DNA from: Panorpa germanica | Taxonomy: Eukaryota > Arthropoda > Insecta > Mecoptera > Panorpidae | DNA length: 64,000 nt | NCBI GenBank assembly: GCA_963678705.1 | Contig: OY783203.1 | Location: 24,348,535 to 24,412,534, forward strand | Direction: 5' to 3' | Shown here: positions 23,364 to 36,230 of the stretch, piece after piece | Numbering within the stretch: the stretch's first letter is position 1 | How the letters are laid out: the number at the start of each line of letters is the position of its first letter | Notes under the pieces: model-generated | What the model was told of the DNA's origin: nothing | Databases searched by the model: none | What the model saw: the letters and a program-made list of their open reading frames with translations, nothing else | Position numbers and translations under genes: made by a program

Positions 23364-25547
23364 TTCAATTATTTATGTTGTTTGCCATTTATTTCAGGTC
23401 AATTGGACGTGCAGGATTAATTACTGAACCACTTGTCCACACCTGTTTTTAAAATATAGCAGATATTCTACACCAAAGCATCCGTCTTATGTTATGGCAC
23501 ATTCATTTAAACAAAATAAGAGTAAGATTATTACTTATTTGTTTACTATAACATAAATAGTTAGTAAAAATAGTTAATTATGGGTAATTAATGTTTGTAC
23601 TAATCATTATAGGTTATGTTTTAATGTCATAGTCGTCAACGCATGTGTTCAAACGCTTCGTCAAACATGACCGAAGCAAATATTTGGGCGCTTTGATCTA
23701 TTCTATTTTAGCGATAATAAACGGAAAATGTTTGTCGGTATGTACGGACTTCAAATGTTTGTTAAATGAGCACGAAATTTTTGTCCATACATGTGTCTTT
23801 GTACATAAAAACCAAATGTTTGGATCCCACCACACAAGTGTGAACGCGGCCTTAGAATTAGTTTGTGGCAAGCTAGCAAGTTATTAGCTCCGTAGCATGA
23901 AAACAATCCATAATTTATGAACAAGTGTTTAATCTCTTTTATTTATTTATTTCTAATCTATCTAAATTAGAAATAATTATCTAATTGTTCATTGAATCAT
24001 TTTGCAGTTTGTTATTGAGAAATGTTATCTTCAATTATCTAATTTGATCTTGAAATATTTTACATTCAGCATCACCTTTTAGAGCATATAAGCATATATC
24101 AACGTAGCTCATACACACAACTCTGAAAAATTAACAAACAATTCATCATCTTTTTTGTAATATCCTAAGGCTCTCAAATAGCAATGAAAATCTTCTTTCC
24201 ATAATATGCTGATGAAAAATTCGGAAGAACTTAAGTCTTACGTAAATTCCTCTACTAGTGGAAGTTTTAGTGTTGGTTATACTATGTATTATTATACTAC
24301 GGTGATACTTAGTATTATCGAGACTTCATTTGTTTAATAAACACCTTTTATAAACACTTTTTATAAACATTTGTTTCTGCTGAAATAATGACGGTTTTTA
24401 ATGTTTAACCTGACACCATAATTTATATGTCTATATAATAATGAAAAAACACACGTACTTCGGAATGTCTTGAATGCCGTGAATGACATCTGTTTTTAAT
24501 AATAACAACACTTTCAAAGCGTATAACATATATACGACATCCCGTAAATAAGAAAGTAACAATTATGTAGCAGAGACGTCAATGCTACATGTCTGTTATA
24601 CTTCTCTTTACTGATATTAATGTTTGAACGGTTTTGTGATAACCTTTAAATCTTTGTTTCATTTATATGTGATGAAATGCCTACATTAGACCAAAAGGTA
24701 TATTGCAATTGTCATTGCCTAACTTTATCAACATTATATCTATTATCTTTTCTAAGCTTTTCTTATTAAATTCTTTACAAATTCCTGTTTATAGTCTATA
24801 ACTGTATTCTTCATTTGAAATAGGTTCGATGTATTTTTTAAACTACATCTTTATAACTGGTACACAGGCCAGTAGGTAACCTTGAACATAGTCGCTAAAA
24901 ACAAAACATAAACATAAACTTAATAACCCGAAATAATAACCCGAAATAATAACCCGAATTTTACAAAAAAGGCCAATGTTTTCTGCATATTTATATACAA
25001 ATAAAACAGAAACTTTTTATAAAATATTTACATACAAATTAACCGAAATTTTATATACACTATTAATGTGTGTATAATATAATGGAAAATAAAGAAATTA
25101 TCAGCACGCAGTGATTTCGATTCTGAAAACGTTTTTTAATAAAGAAATTTGTGAAGAAGTAATAAAGTATAGAGACAATTAAAATATACCTTTGAGTAAA
25201 AAGTACAATTTAATTTCTCTTTTATTTTAATATTAAAAAACCAACAAAAATATTTAAAATGAAATAACTACAACTTACGTTTAAATATAATTCTTATAGA
25301 AAACTTGGTGACTAAGCGATTGATTAATTACGAGATTTTTTCATAGGATTATTACGAATAAATTATCACTGCCTAAAACTATTGTTCATTTTAAGCAAGT
25401 ATTTCACACCTATTCAACACTGCACGCATATGAAACAGAAGCCCGCTCAACAAGTACTTTTCGCAACGGTAATTTAAAAAAGCAAATTATACTGAATGCG
25501 CTCATGATCGGTGAATACTCCAGTGTTGGGCGTCCACCCCTCTGCCT
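23364..25547. other. gene-free upstream region of elongase copy 2
   Basis: No exon seen. Contains a threefold tandem of about 13 bp (AATAACCCGAAAT) at 24922-24958. The 80-aa reading at 23645-23887 has no domain. Confidence 0.5.
24922..24958. repeat. short tandem repeat, 13-bp unit x3
   Basis: AATAACCCGAAAT occurs three times in succession; too few and too short for anything but a simple repeat. Confidence 0.8.
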
Positions 25548-25645
25548 CCTTCCACATTTTACAACAGTCACCCTTCGTTTCAGTTTTGATTTAAATACCT
25601 ACAGTAAATAAGTGATAGTAAAGTGTTTACAATCAGCTTTCTCTG

Positions 25646-25679
25646 TCAGTACGCGATCGCCTGCAAGACAAGTCGGTCG
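25646..25679 (+). promoter_or_regulatory. Inr + DPE core promoter of elongase copy 2
   Basis: TCAGT at 25646-25650 matches the arthropod initiator, with A+1 at 25648. GGTCG at 25675-25679 fits the DPE consensus RGWYV at exactly +28 to +32, the spacing TFIID requires. No TATA box is found at -30. The surrounding 25500-25830 is GC-richer than the flanking DNA, as expected for a promoter and first exon. Linking it to the elongase rests on the downstream donor at 25882 and the lack of any other plus-strand gene before 38129. Confidence 0.6.
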
Positions 25680-25881
25680 ATTCAAAAGTAAACTAAAGTA
25701 AAGTAGGCATCGAGGCATCGTGGAGTGCAAGCACAGGAGTGCACACCTGTAGTCCAGACTTCCTATATTCTGACTCCTGTGATCGTGCCAGAAGTGACTT
25801 CATTTATTGCGTTCAGTGGATTATATCTATATATCTTAAAGGATAATTGGTTTTTATTTATTTTGGTGAATTTGTTAGAAG
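25648..25881 (+). other. non-coding first exon (5' UTR) of elongase copy 2
   Basis: 234 nt from the predicted start to a strong donor TTAGAAG|GTATGT (intron begins 25882). The exon contains no ATG at all, so the leader has no upstream reading frames. It is expected to splice to the acceptor TTGTTTCAG at 38120-38128, ten bases before the start codon. A direct repeat GGCATCGAGGCATCG lies within it. Transcript evidence is needed to confirm the join. Confidence 0.5.
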
Positions 25882-26428
25882 GTATGTTATAATTTATTTC
25901 TTCATAATATTTAAATTGTGTACCGTTTTATTCTACTTCACATCACATCCATTTTAAATATTTGTATATAATATTTACAAGAAATTTATCTTTACATTTT
26001 ACGTAATTACTAGTTGTGTATGTAATAAGGCATATACATTTTTCTCAACTTTTAGCCAGCATTTAATTTTCTCTTAAATAATAATCAAAAGTAATAATTG
26101 AAATAAAAAGGTTTGAAGTTAATTTCATTACTTGCGTACTTTAATAATAAAAATATTTTTGGCCACAATAGATTTATAATATATTTCTCTTTTATAGATT
26201 TTGAAATTTCAAAAAGAAAATTTAGTAAATGTGATGGTTCTAAGTAACCAAATTTTCGACATGTAATAAATGTTATGTATATTTTACGTATGAATCACAT
26301 AATATTATTGGCATACAATAGTATCACATATTAGTGCGTTTGCGTAATTATGGTAGTCATATTTATGGTAGTGCGTTTGCGTCATTTATGTCAGTTGTAT
26401 TTAGCAGTATTTTGAAGTATTTATCTAT

Positions 26429-27114
26429 GTCATCAAATTTTGTATGTTTTCTTGCAAATGACGAATTGAATTTAATGAGACGGGATCTGAATATACTTTT
26501 TTTATGTTTTATTTAATAGTTTTATAACACGAAACAAATTTATAAAACACGAATAAAAAAGCAGAATTTAATTAATCAAAATTTTGAATAATTTTCGGTA
26601 AACTAGTCAAATATATCTTTCCGTAAATTTGAAAATTTTGATGGTAAAGGTTTAGTTAGTAATAAAATAAATTACACAAGTTTAAAGCATTTTACAATAT
26701 TTTTTAAACCTAAAAAACACCTAACTTGATATAGTTAAAAACAATTTAAACAAAATATTATTGTAGATAAATATTTTTATCAATTGTCGTATAACAGTTA
26801 ATAATAATAATTAATTACAGTAAAACAGCTAGCAAAAATGAATGAGTTTTATAATGAATACCGGTTTTAGAAAACTTTTTGTATTTAAAATACAAAATAA
26901 TTTAAATACTATAACATAACAGAAGAATATGTCAATGCTAATACAATCTTATCATCTCGTGGCAATTACAACAAAAACCTATAAATTACCAGTCGAGCGC
27001 ATCTCGAATGGGAACAATTAGAGGTATACAATGTTATTCTAATATAATATATTCAGATCCCGTCTCATTAAATTCAATTCGTCATTTGCAAGAAAACATA
27101 CAAAATTTGATGAC
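26429..27114. repeat. perfect 66-bp inverted repeat pair in intron 1
   Basis: 26429-26494 and 27049-27114 are exact reverse complements over 66 bases, from GTCATCAAATTTTGTATG inward to GGGATCTGAATAT. They enclose 554 bp of AT-rich DNA. It may be a DNA transposon with long TIRs, but no target duplication could be recognised. The perfect match implies recent origin or gene conversion. Confidence 0.85.
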
Positions 27115-29664
27115 AGACAGATGGTATGACAAGTTGATCTAAAAACTATTGAAAATCTATGAAAATCTTAACACAAATTTGACTACTCCAGTTAGATAAT
27201 TTAAACAGTTTATTATAACCGTCTGTTCAACATATTAAAATTTCAATTAAATCCGAAAAGGTCAACGCAATCGTGTTCGCCTTGGAACAGAATTTGCTTC
27301 TTTAATTAATATCTTTACAATTTATATCATCCGAATATTCAAGTGTTCTTAGCAACAAAAACGTTTGAAATTTATTTTTCATTTGTCAAATTATAATATA
27401 CCATAACCTATAAATATCCACGTGTTTTTAAAGATCAAATTAACATATAGTGTCAATTCATAAATATCAATAAATATAAATTTAATGAAAATAAAAAAAT
27501 GACAAAACGCTATATCTCAAGCTTAAGCAATAATAAACCGGATACGTTACACCTGAAGCTAGAGCTAATATGCTACATTGCTACAGCCTTAGATGTTTTA
27601 CATTGACAGTTGCCGGGACAATTCTTTGGATTTCCCAAATGCTAGAAATACGTTTTACTAACTTTTATAATAAAAATAAAAATTTGAGCACCCTAGGCAT
27701 AATTATATAGGTTACATAATAATAAATTTGTAACATTGCATATCAATTAATAATACATTAGCATTACAATTTAGTGACAATCCAGTTCATGTCAATCACT
27801 ATTCATTTGTTTAAAATGATGATAATTTATGCTGTTGGACACTAGTATTAAAACAAGTTATTTTACTCGTTTAAATATATTACCGAACATGATTTAACTT
27901 TCGCATTCAAATTTTATGATATACTCGAACGTGAATTTAGAGTTACCACACAGACGATATAAAATACCGTTTATTTTTTTGATAATGAAATTATAATTAG
28001 CAAATTAATATTCAATTAATAAACTTACTTTACTTTTATTACATATGAGTATGTATTCTGGAGTAGTGATGTATACGTATTTAATTAAATTTTAGAAATT
28101 GTTATAATTTAAATTTTAGATAATATTAAACAGATAATTGTTAGATACATATGGTTTAGGTAATTGGTTTAATGAAAATGTATGAGTACCTAGTGAATTA
28201 ATATAAATCTGTAATTAAGTCTGCAAATAATAAGTCTGTATTTTAGTTGTAGGATTCTTAACAAGAAACCATTCAGTTATAAAATCTAGTTTAAACAAAC
28301 TGCATTAAACAAAAAAGAATTAATTTAACATAAATGTATAAAAAATGAGTTCACCTAGACGAAAATAGTCTGATAGACTGAACATAGTTTGTTAGTTTCG
28401 TTATAAGACAAAGCAATTTTTTTTTCTTTAGGATCATTGATTATCAATTTCGAATTCCATTCACAAAGTATTCTTTCATTACTTATTAATTGTCAAACAC
28501 AAGAAAATTTAAATAAGCAGTTTAAAATAGGTTATTCTTAGGGTTTTGATTAATAGTTTATCACCAGCAATTCCTTCAGTTGTTAACATTCGCTATTGCT
28601 TTGAACTCAGTCTGTTACACGTGTCTGATAACGTATAAAGTTTTAGTACTGTCATCGACACGTGGACAAATATGTATCAATTACATCGAAATTTAAAATA
28701 ATAACGGACTCGATTAATATCACATTTTAGGTAAAGAAGTGTTTTCGAAATCCAATTCAATTTAAATTAAAAAGAAATAATATTTTTTTATTTTTTTTTA
28801 ATATGTGTTTAATTTGTGTTAAAAAATATAAAATATATTTTAGGTTCATTTATTCTTTTAGTTTATAACCAGAGAATTAACTGTGTTTCGTTGTTTATCA
28901 GTGTTGTCAGACAGACTTTTGTTTACAAATTAATTTTTATTTTTGTTATAAAATTCTAGTTAAGAACCACATTTTAGTGTCTTCTTTATAAATGTACTGT
29001 ACAAACTAGCTTTACTACAAATTCAGATATTTATGAAAGACTACATTACAATTGACAATCAGGACATCAACCCAATTGACAATTTTTTAAACAAAGCACC
29101 TGTTATACCTGAATATAAAGCAAGAAAAAACTTAACCGCATTATTTCCTGCACTCTAAAATCTCTTCCGGACAACCAATCTTATGAGAGAACACTACCGA
29201 ACGAAGATGCATACATTAAAATGCAAATTAGCATGCTGCACAACGTGTGCATAGCAGCATGCTGCAGCAAAGTAGGGTTTTTTAACCACGTTTCCCTACA
29301 CAAACATACAAGACAATATAATATAAGACATCATCTCAGAACATTGACAATACGGATTAAGGCTTAGGCCAGGCATCATATGATAGATTAAGATACATTG
29401 AAATTAATATCAATTATTGTAATATCATTTGACGAATAATTTTTAAAAAGACTCAACATCTACCAAGAAAAAGTATAACTGCTTGAAGTTCAACACTACA
29501 TAAGACACAGTCTCTCGAGAAATACAAATCTTGCAGTGTGTCTGTAGAATACAGTATTGAATTCACGCATCAACCAACACTTTAAACGTTCTAATAATAA
29601 TAAAATAGCTTAGACCTCTTCCAACTTAAGAACACCATCTTTAGATATCGAAGTTTCTGTTATA
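27115..29664. other. intronic AT-rich stretch, nothing recognised
   Basis: No feature identified on either strand. Confidence 0.5.
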
Positions 29665-29935
29665 ATCAGTAACGGATATACGATTTGTTCAACCCGGGGC
29701 AACACTGTACATTGGCGCTACCTAGCACCTGCATACTGCTTTTTTCATCGGTGAAAAAAAATAAAGTCAAAGAAAAGTAAATCGTATCTTACGTCAGTTG
29801 TACCTAACTATTTCCGTGATGACTAAAAAGAAAACAGATCATTCAGCCAAAAAAAATTTTTTTTTAAGAGACGCCATTCGGAATTTAGCGCCCCCATGAA
29901 TTACTATGCCCCGGGACAAGTACCCCGATTTGCCA
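29665..29935. mobile_element. possible DNA transposon with degenerate inverted ends
   Basis: The left end has ATTTGTTCAACCCGGGGCAA then TTGGCGCTA. The right end in reverse has TACTTGTCCCGGGGCATAG then GGGCGCTAAA. The GC-rich inverted ends contrast with the AT-rich interior. Termini and duplication are not resolved. Confidence 0.4.
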
Positions 29936-31184
29936 TTTTGTTTAATTCAGTTTTGTTTAATTTCAAGTGATCGTTTTACTTAAGCAATGGAAGATCCATC
30001 GGCGTGTTAATCAGAAAAGAAAATGGCACGATGGAATTAGATCTGATAACAAACGCCTGCGAAAAAATCAAAAAAAGTGCTCTTACAGAAAATGTATTTT
30101 GTGCGTAACAGATATTCATAAATGTTAATATGATAAAGAAGGTAACAATAATAATCTCAAGTGAACAATACGTTAACTTTGACTTAGTATAATTAACGTA
30201 AATTTATTTAATATCTTTATTGATTTTATAACACGTGAAAGCATCAAAATGAATCCAACGCTGATCGCATGCTACAAAACTCCACACGCAAAATCAGCAT
30301 CCGCGATTTCACTATATTTGCAGTATATAATTACCTGTCTTCCAAGCCCAGACATACATGTCACATTTATCATTTATTTTACGTTTAATATGCAATGAAA
30401 AAAAAACAAAATACAACCACACATTGTTCTTGAATCATTGTTGATACAGAAAGTAGTACAGCTGAAGATGCTGGCTTACTTACAGCTTGGTACATGATGG
30501 TACAAAGTCTGCAACTGCATTCACTGCAGCAAATATGCAACAAGACGTGTATCTGTTTCAGCTGGTTTCTTTTGACATTGTTAAATTTAATGTTTACGTA
30601 CGGCTAAAATAAATCACAAATAGAACTTTATAGCATTTCTAAATTATGATTGATGATATCGATGATTGTGATTTACCTATATCGTATCGTAGGACAGCGA
30701 TAGTTCTTTTTCCGGTACTAGTCTGCGATGCACTAGTATTGCATGTGATCAAATAAGCGAAACAACGCTATATTTAGAGGTCGAGCCCGTAAGATACTGC
30801 AGCATACCCAATATCATTATAGGCAAAAAATTATAAATACTTCCCAGTTGACGGACAGTTGAGTACATCTACCAGCAGGCTACTTAGCTAAAACAGAACT
30901 CAAATCACTATTAGATGTTCTTCCTGCAAAGATTTTTAGTGGAAAGAATCGAATTTGGGTTTTTGACCTACAATAAGTAGGTCAGCAAACGTATAATGAA
31001 ATAATTATTGTGTAGAATCTTCCCACAAAATTTCCGAATAAATTTAATGTTGATAGATTAATAATATAGAAGTTTTGTAATTAAAAATTATTTGTAATTA
31101 TTATTATTAAGTAATTTGGCTCTAGTTATATATTTACTTATATTTTATTCCCATTATTCTTTACAAATTTATTGGCTACGGAGC

Positions 31185-31275
31185 TGAGCTGACCAATTTG
31201 TAGGAGTACTCCACATGGGAGGAGTACTCCACAGGGGGGCTGTAGCCCCGCCTGTCTTCCCTCAAATCAGGGCCT
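31185..31275. mobile_element. possible relic related to the 53537-53717 hAT MITE
   Basis: GGGGGGCTGTAGCCCCGCCTG followed by CTCAAATCAGGGCCTC mirrors GGGGCAGTAGCCCCGCCTGC and TTCAAATTCGAGCCTG of the other element. A local duplication GGAGTACTCCACA precedes it. The left end is weak. Confidence 0.4.
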
Positions 31276-32218
31276 CTACTATCCTAAGCTACGTTATCCA
31301 TTAAATACTTATTAGTAGTTATCAATAAATTTGAAATTACGAGGAAATTATCATTTTAAATCCCTTACCCTTTGAAATATTGCATTCTACATTTTACAAT
31401 GTAATAATCGACGATGCTTTTGAATCTACTAAAATTATTCAATTATTTCTAACAAATATGTTTTACAATGTGTACAGCATTGATTGATACTTTTAAAATG
31501 TTATAAGTAAGTGATACAGGTATATATTGCCAACCTTGTTTGCTTTATCCCAATGTCTCAAATTGCATCCCATTGAAATCAATTATTTTCAGTGATAACT
31601 TATGTTATCTCATGTAATTCCAAAAGTCACTTTCGAGTGTTATCCAGCGATTTCCCTTCACGCCATTTCTTTATCGCGTTGTGCTGGGCACTACCTACTA
31701 TTTTTAATTAGACTGATAAGTTATAAAAACTAGATCAAGTGCTAGCAAATATGAAATGTTTATAGTTCATACTAGACATATTGCAAAGGTATTATCAACG
31801 GTAAACGGTTTAGTCTTCTGGAGTGGTCTGTAATAAGTTCGGAACTGGTCAATTTGGAACAAAGTTTGCTTTATTTAACATTTAAAATAAGCAAATGTAT
31901 TTATAAGATATGATTATGTTACTTATACTCGTAAATTCCTTAATTGTACAGTAATGTATTGGCGGAATGTGAAATTCATAGTCTGTGTGATCATTAACTC
32001 TGATGTTGAATGTAGATTACAATCGTCAAAATCTGGAAGTGAAAATTAGACAGCTCTACTTTAACTGTTATTATTAGTAATTGTAATTTATGTGTTGATA
32101 TTGTTAATCTATTAACACAGTTTTTTTTAAATTTTTGTTCAGATTGATTTAGATTTTAATACTCGCAATATAATTTTATCATATTTAATATTTTTAAAAC
32201 AAATAACAATATGAAATG

Positions 32219-32858
32219 AATGGGCTTGTGTCCTCATTTTTTAGTGGTCGATTTTTCAGTTTTTGATTGAAATTGATGTTAATAAATGTGTATTGGCATG
32301 TCTATTTTATTAAATATCTAAATATTGACGGAGATATAGCAATTAAAAATTTGAATTGTAGTTTTAGCGCTGGAAATGGTCGGCCATATTTGTATGACGT
32401 GAAATGCATTTTAACGTCAGTTTGCGTCAGTTATTTGTTGAGTAGGTCAGTGCTGTGGTAATGTTTAGTAGCTGTTGGTAGTCATAATAATCAAGTCAAG
32501 TCAAAGAATAATAAGTTTTTATTTTATTTAACCCTTCTAAGGCAGACATAATATTGGAATTTTATTGTTCCTTTTAATAGCTGTAAATAATATTTGATAT
32601 TTTGATATATAAATACATATAGCAGAGATTTATGAGCTGTAAGATTGGCAGCGGTAATGATGTCACAGGCAGTTGGAATGTGGACAACGTTGAATTCCTT
32701 TAATAATTAAAGAGAAAAAATGACTTTTTTAATTGTTAATATCTCCTGAAATATAAGGAGTTATTAAAAAGTAATTGGATATTTGAGGTTCTAGTAACCC
32801 TCTTTATCAATATATAGTACACTTTTATAGAAATTAAGACATAGGACTCAAGCCCATT
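32219..32858 (+). mobile_element. GGGCTTGTGTCC MITE family, copy A (640 bp)
   Basis: TIRs AATGGGCTTGTGTCCT and, in reverse, AATGGGCTTGAGTCCT. Similar over its whole length to 34259-34873 (inverted) and 40048-40686. All three have AT at both junctions if the TIR is taken to start at GGGC, which would be a 2-bp AT duplication. However, the palindromic AAT/ATT end makes this ambiguous. No coding capacity; the 64-aa reading at 32267 is incidental. Confidence 0.85.
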
Positions 32859-34258
32859 GACTACATACAAATGATGTGTGGCGTGTGGGAGCTAAAAAAA
32901 AGAAGAAGACCCAATATTGAGCACCCTCACAGTCTCATTATTCTTGTTACGGTTGACCCTTATGCTATGTAATATAGACATTTTCTCTTTAGTGAATATA
33001 TATTCTGAAACTGATAACAATTTAAATTTTATGACAATGATGTTGCATTAAACAAGATTTATTTTATAATTAGTAAGTAACGTTGTCTTAGTTTTTTTTC
33101 TTAACATTCAATTTTTATTATTACAAGGAATTTAAACTCTTACAAAAAGAACCTCTTCACACCTCACCTCATCTGGTCACCTAACCACCATCACAATAAG
33201 TAAATATAAAATTTCTCTAAACGTAATACTCGTATCGTATTTTTATTTTACTCCTCTGTTCGTAACTGATTCATGTCTGGTGCTGATTTACAATATTTTA
33301 GCTGACTAAGTCCGAACCAACTGCAAACCTGTAACAAAAATAATAAAATTAGAAATAATGCAAGGCATTCATTTACGTATTAAAATGAAATTAATGCTGG
33401 CTAATTAACTTATCTTTAAAACCACGTTGTCATAATTTAAAACAATACTCATCGTGCAATGCAAAATGAAGATAAATGAAATCACTGACCTTCTAATTGT
33501 CTGAACGTGTTTTAAAATAAACTTGATAAATACTTTATAAATAGAACGCTACTAATAGTTTGTTATTATTTTTTATACGAAGATTAAATTAATTAAGTAT
33601 AATTAAGTCAAAACAACAATTATGTAGATGTTTTCGTGGTTACAATTGCCTAGATTGCCTCATTAGTATTAAACTTGTACTATATATTGATAATCGTAGA
33701 TTCTTTATCAAGATCTTTGGTATTCAATTCATCTTTAAATAACCTAAATGTTATAGAGGACATTAGCAATTAAAAGGCTTAAAGATATACAAAAATTAAT
33801 GGGAAATTTATCATCACCTTTTTAAATTTATTATCGACTTATTTCTGGTAATAGTTCTGTAATCAACGATCTTACTAAATTAACTGTTTACAGTTACAAT
33901 TACAGTTTTTATTACGGATTAAACTTCCTTAGAGCCCTACGCACTACTCAAAAAATGGACCCCTTGAATGAGGTTTTACGTTAAATTAATTTGTATCCAG
34001 TCAGATTTAACCCGTGTGTGCTGGACATCCGTCCAGCATAAGTCGCTTCGGATCGCCGTGCATAGCCGTATGCTTGTATTACTTACGAGTATAGTGCAAT
34101 GAACTATATTAAAAAAATTCCGTAAATCAAAATGTAACAACTGTTACGTCTGATCTCATATTGTCGCGAAAAAACAGTTTAAAATATACTCGAACAATAT
34201 AAAAAGAAATACAAAATATGTGTAAATAATGAACGTTGGTAAATGATTTAACATTCCT

Positions 34259-34873
34259 AATGGGCCTGTGTCCTATAAAAGTGTACTATATATTGGTAAA
34301 GTGGGTTACTAGAACCTCAAATGTTCAATTATTTTTTAATAACTCCTTATATGTTAAAAGATATTAACAATTAAAATAATCATTTTGTCTCTTTAATTAT
34401 TAAAGGGATTCAACATTGTACACATTCCAAATGCATGTGACCTCACAACCGCTGCCAACCTTACAGCTTATAAATCTCTGCTATATTTATTTATATATCA
34501 AAATATCAAATATTATGTACAGCTATTTCAAGGAACAAAAATATTTCAATATTATGTCTGCTTTAGCAGGGTTAAATAAAATAAAAACTTATTATTCATT
34601 GACTTGACTTGATTATTTGAATACCAACAGCTACAAAACATTACCACAGCACTGACCTGCTCAACAAATAACTGACGTTAAAATGCATTTCACGTCATAC
34701 AAATATGGCCGACCATTTCTAGCGCTAAAACTACAATTCAAATTTTTAATTGCTATATCTCCGTCAATATTTAGATATTTAATAAAATAGACACGCCAAT
34801 ACACATTTATTAACATCAATTTCAATCAACAATTGAAAAATCGATCACTAAAAAATGAGGACACAAGCCCATT
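34259..34873 (-). mobile_element. GGGCTTGTGTCC MITE family, copy B, inverted to copy A
   Basis: Reverse orientation: begins AATGGGCCTGTGTCCTAT and ends AGGACACAAGCCCATT. About 25 bp shorter than copies A and C. It lies 1.4 kb from copy A in the same intron. Confidence 0.85.
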
Positions 34874-36002
34874 ATAAAGGTTGATCTCGACATATTTTGT
34901 GACATATGCTTAGCGATTTATACTCAATACTATTTGGGTTGTCAGACGAGCGTCAGAGTTCGAACTCGTGGTTCATGGAGACGTCAACAATTACTTCAAA
35001 GTCATATATTTCGAGTAAACAGATTCCTGCTTAAATATCTGAACATAGTCCAAAAATGGAAGGATTTGCACATAAGATAGAATGTAATAAACAAATATTC
35101 CGGTTTTTTTCTTTGATAATTGACGTCAATCGATATTTATTTCTTTCCGTATTTGTTAGGCTTAAAGCCTGTTTTCGGAAACTATTTGCGTATGTGAACT
35201 TTTACTTCAAATAAACAAAAAATACATCATTGCTGGTATTTATATAAAATAGTTTTCATTCAACATAAAATTATTTCGAATTATTTTTTTTGTATCTATT
35301 GTGTATGAAATGTTGCCAGTATTGGGTTCGAAGGCGTCTGTTGAGTAATTGAATTCAATCGAATAATGTGAATGATTATAACGGTAATATAAATAATTTA
35401 AGGTATAAGAATATAGCAAATATACTTGTTCTAATTACTGCTATAAAGTAGCATTGTTAGACATAACTATTTAAATATTCCTTTTATTCTTATCTCTTAT
35501 ATTCTTATCATTATTATTGCTTATAATAAACATACTCCTGTGGTATATGTGTAAATACAAGTAGATTACAATGTACGCCCTAAAACCGAATAGTTTTTCG
35601 TCGATTTAATGAATTTCTTTTAGTTTCTTTCACTTTTCATTACGGTTTAAATTTTAACTCTCTTCTACATTATAACGAATGATAATATAAAATGTGATTT
35701 AAATAAAAAACAAACAATTAACCTCTTATAAAGGTGTTTAGTTTTTATATATGGTACTTAGGAAAGGATTGTGTTGAAATGTCCTTGGTTTTAACAATTA
35801 GTGGTTTTTATTAATAACGTAATCTCTCATTAACTTACAAAGCAGCATATGACAGCATCTGAATGACTCTGAATTGACATTATTCAATAATTATGATAAT
35901 ATACATTTTCATGAAGTTACAAACAGAAAAGCAGACATAATTAATAACACACAATACGAGGATAGTTTGATAATTGATTTTCTTTTTCGAAAATCGCTTT
36001 AT

Positions 36003-36230
36003 TTCTCAACATAGTCTCGTTTAAGTTCGATACATTTAGTTCAGCGTATTTTCAATTTTCTTAAAATTGCGCTAAATCTCTTACGAAGGTATATCCCATA
36101 TAACCTAATCTCAATTTCTTTCGAAATTGGTAATTCACTTAATAACTACTTGGTTCTAAATGCCAACGGCATAGGAAATAATCGAATTGCCCTATTTTAT
36201 AATTACTTCAATAACATTGTAATTTTGTTG
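36003..36230 (-). pseudogene. mariner transposase C-terminal relic
   Basis: The minus strand at 36053-36003 reads TKCIELKRDYVEK and a stop, closely matching the conserved W-T-K-C-I-E-L-x-G-D-Y-V-E-K ending of mariner transposases (cecropia/irritans type); an in-frame stop precedes TKC. Upstream, about 36110-36060, are weak traces of the preceding helix. No upstream catalytic region could be followed, so the limits are a guess. Confidence 0.42.

Noticed and set aside
23640..23890. 80-aa reading and a possible element ending GTGTGAACGCGGCCTTAG
   Set aside because: Inverted ends could not be matched and the peptide has no motif.
24922..24958. Short regularly spaced repeats, considered as a CRISPR-like array
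   Set aside because: Three contiguous 13-bp units without spacers in a eukaryotic genome; a simple tandem repeat.
33995..34070. TTAACCCGTGTGTGC with an inner GCTGGAC/GTCCAGC hairpin, like a piggyBac end
   Set aside because: No partner end with a second TTAA was found, so a single terminus is not enough.
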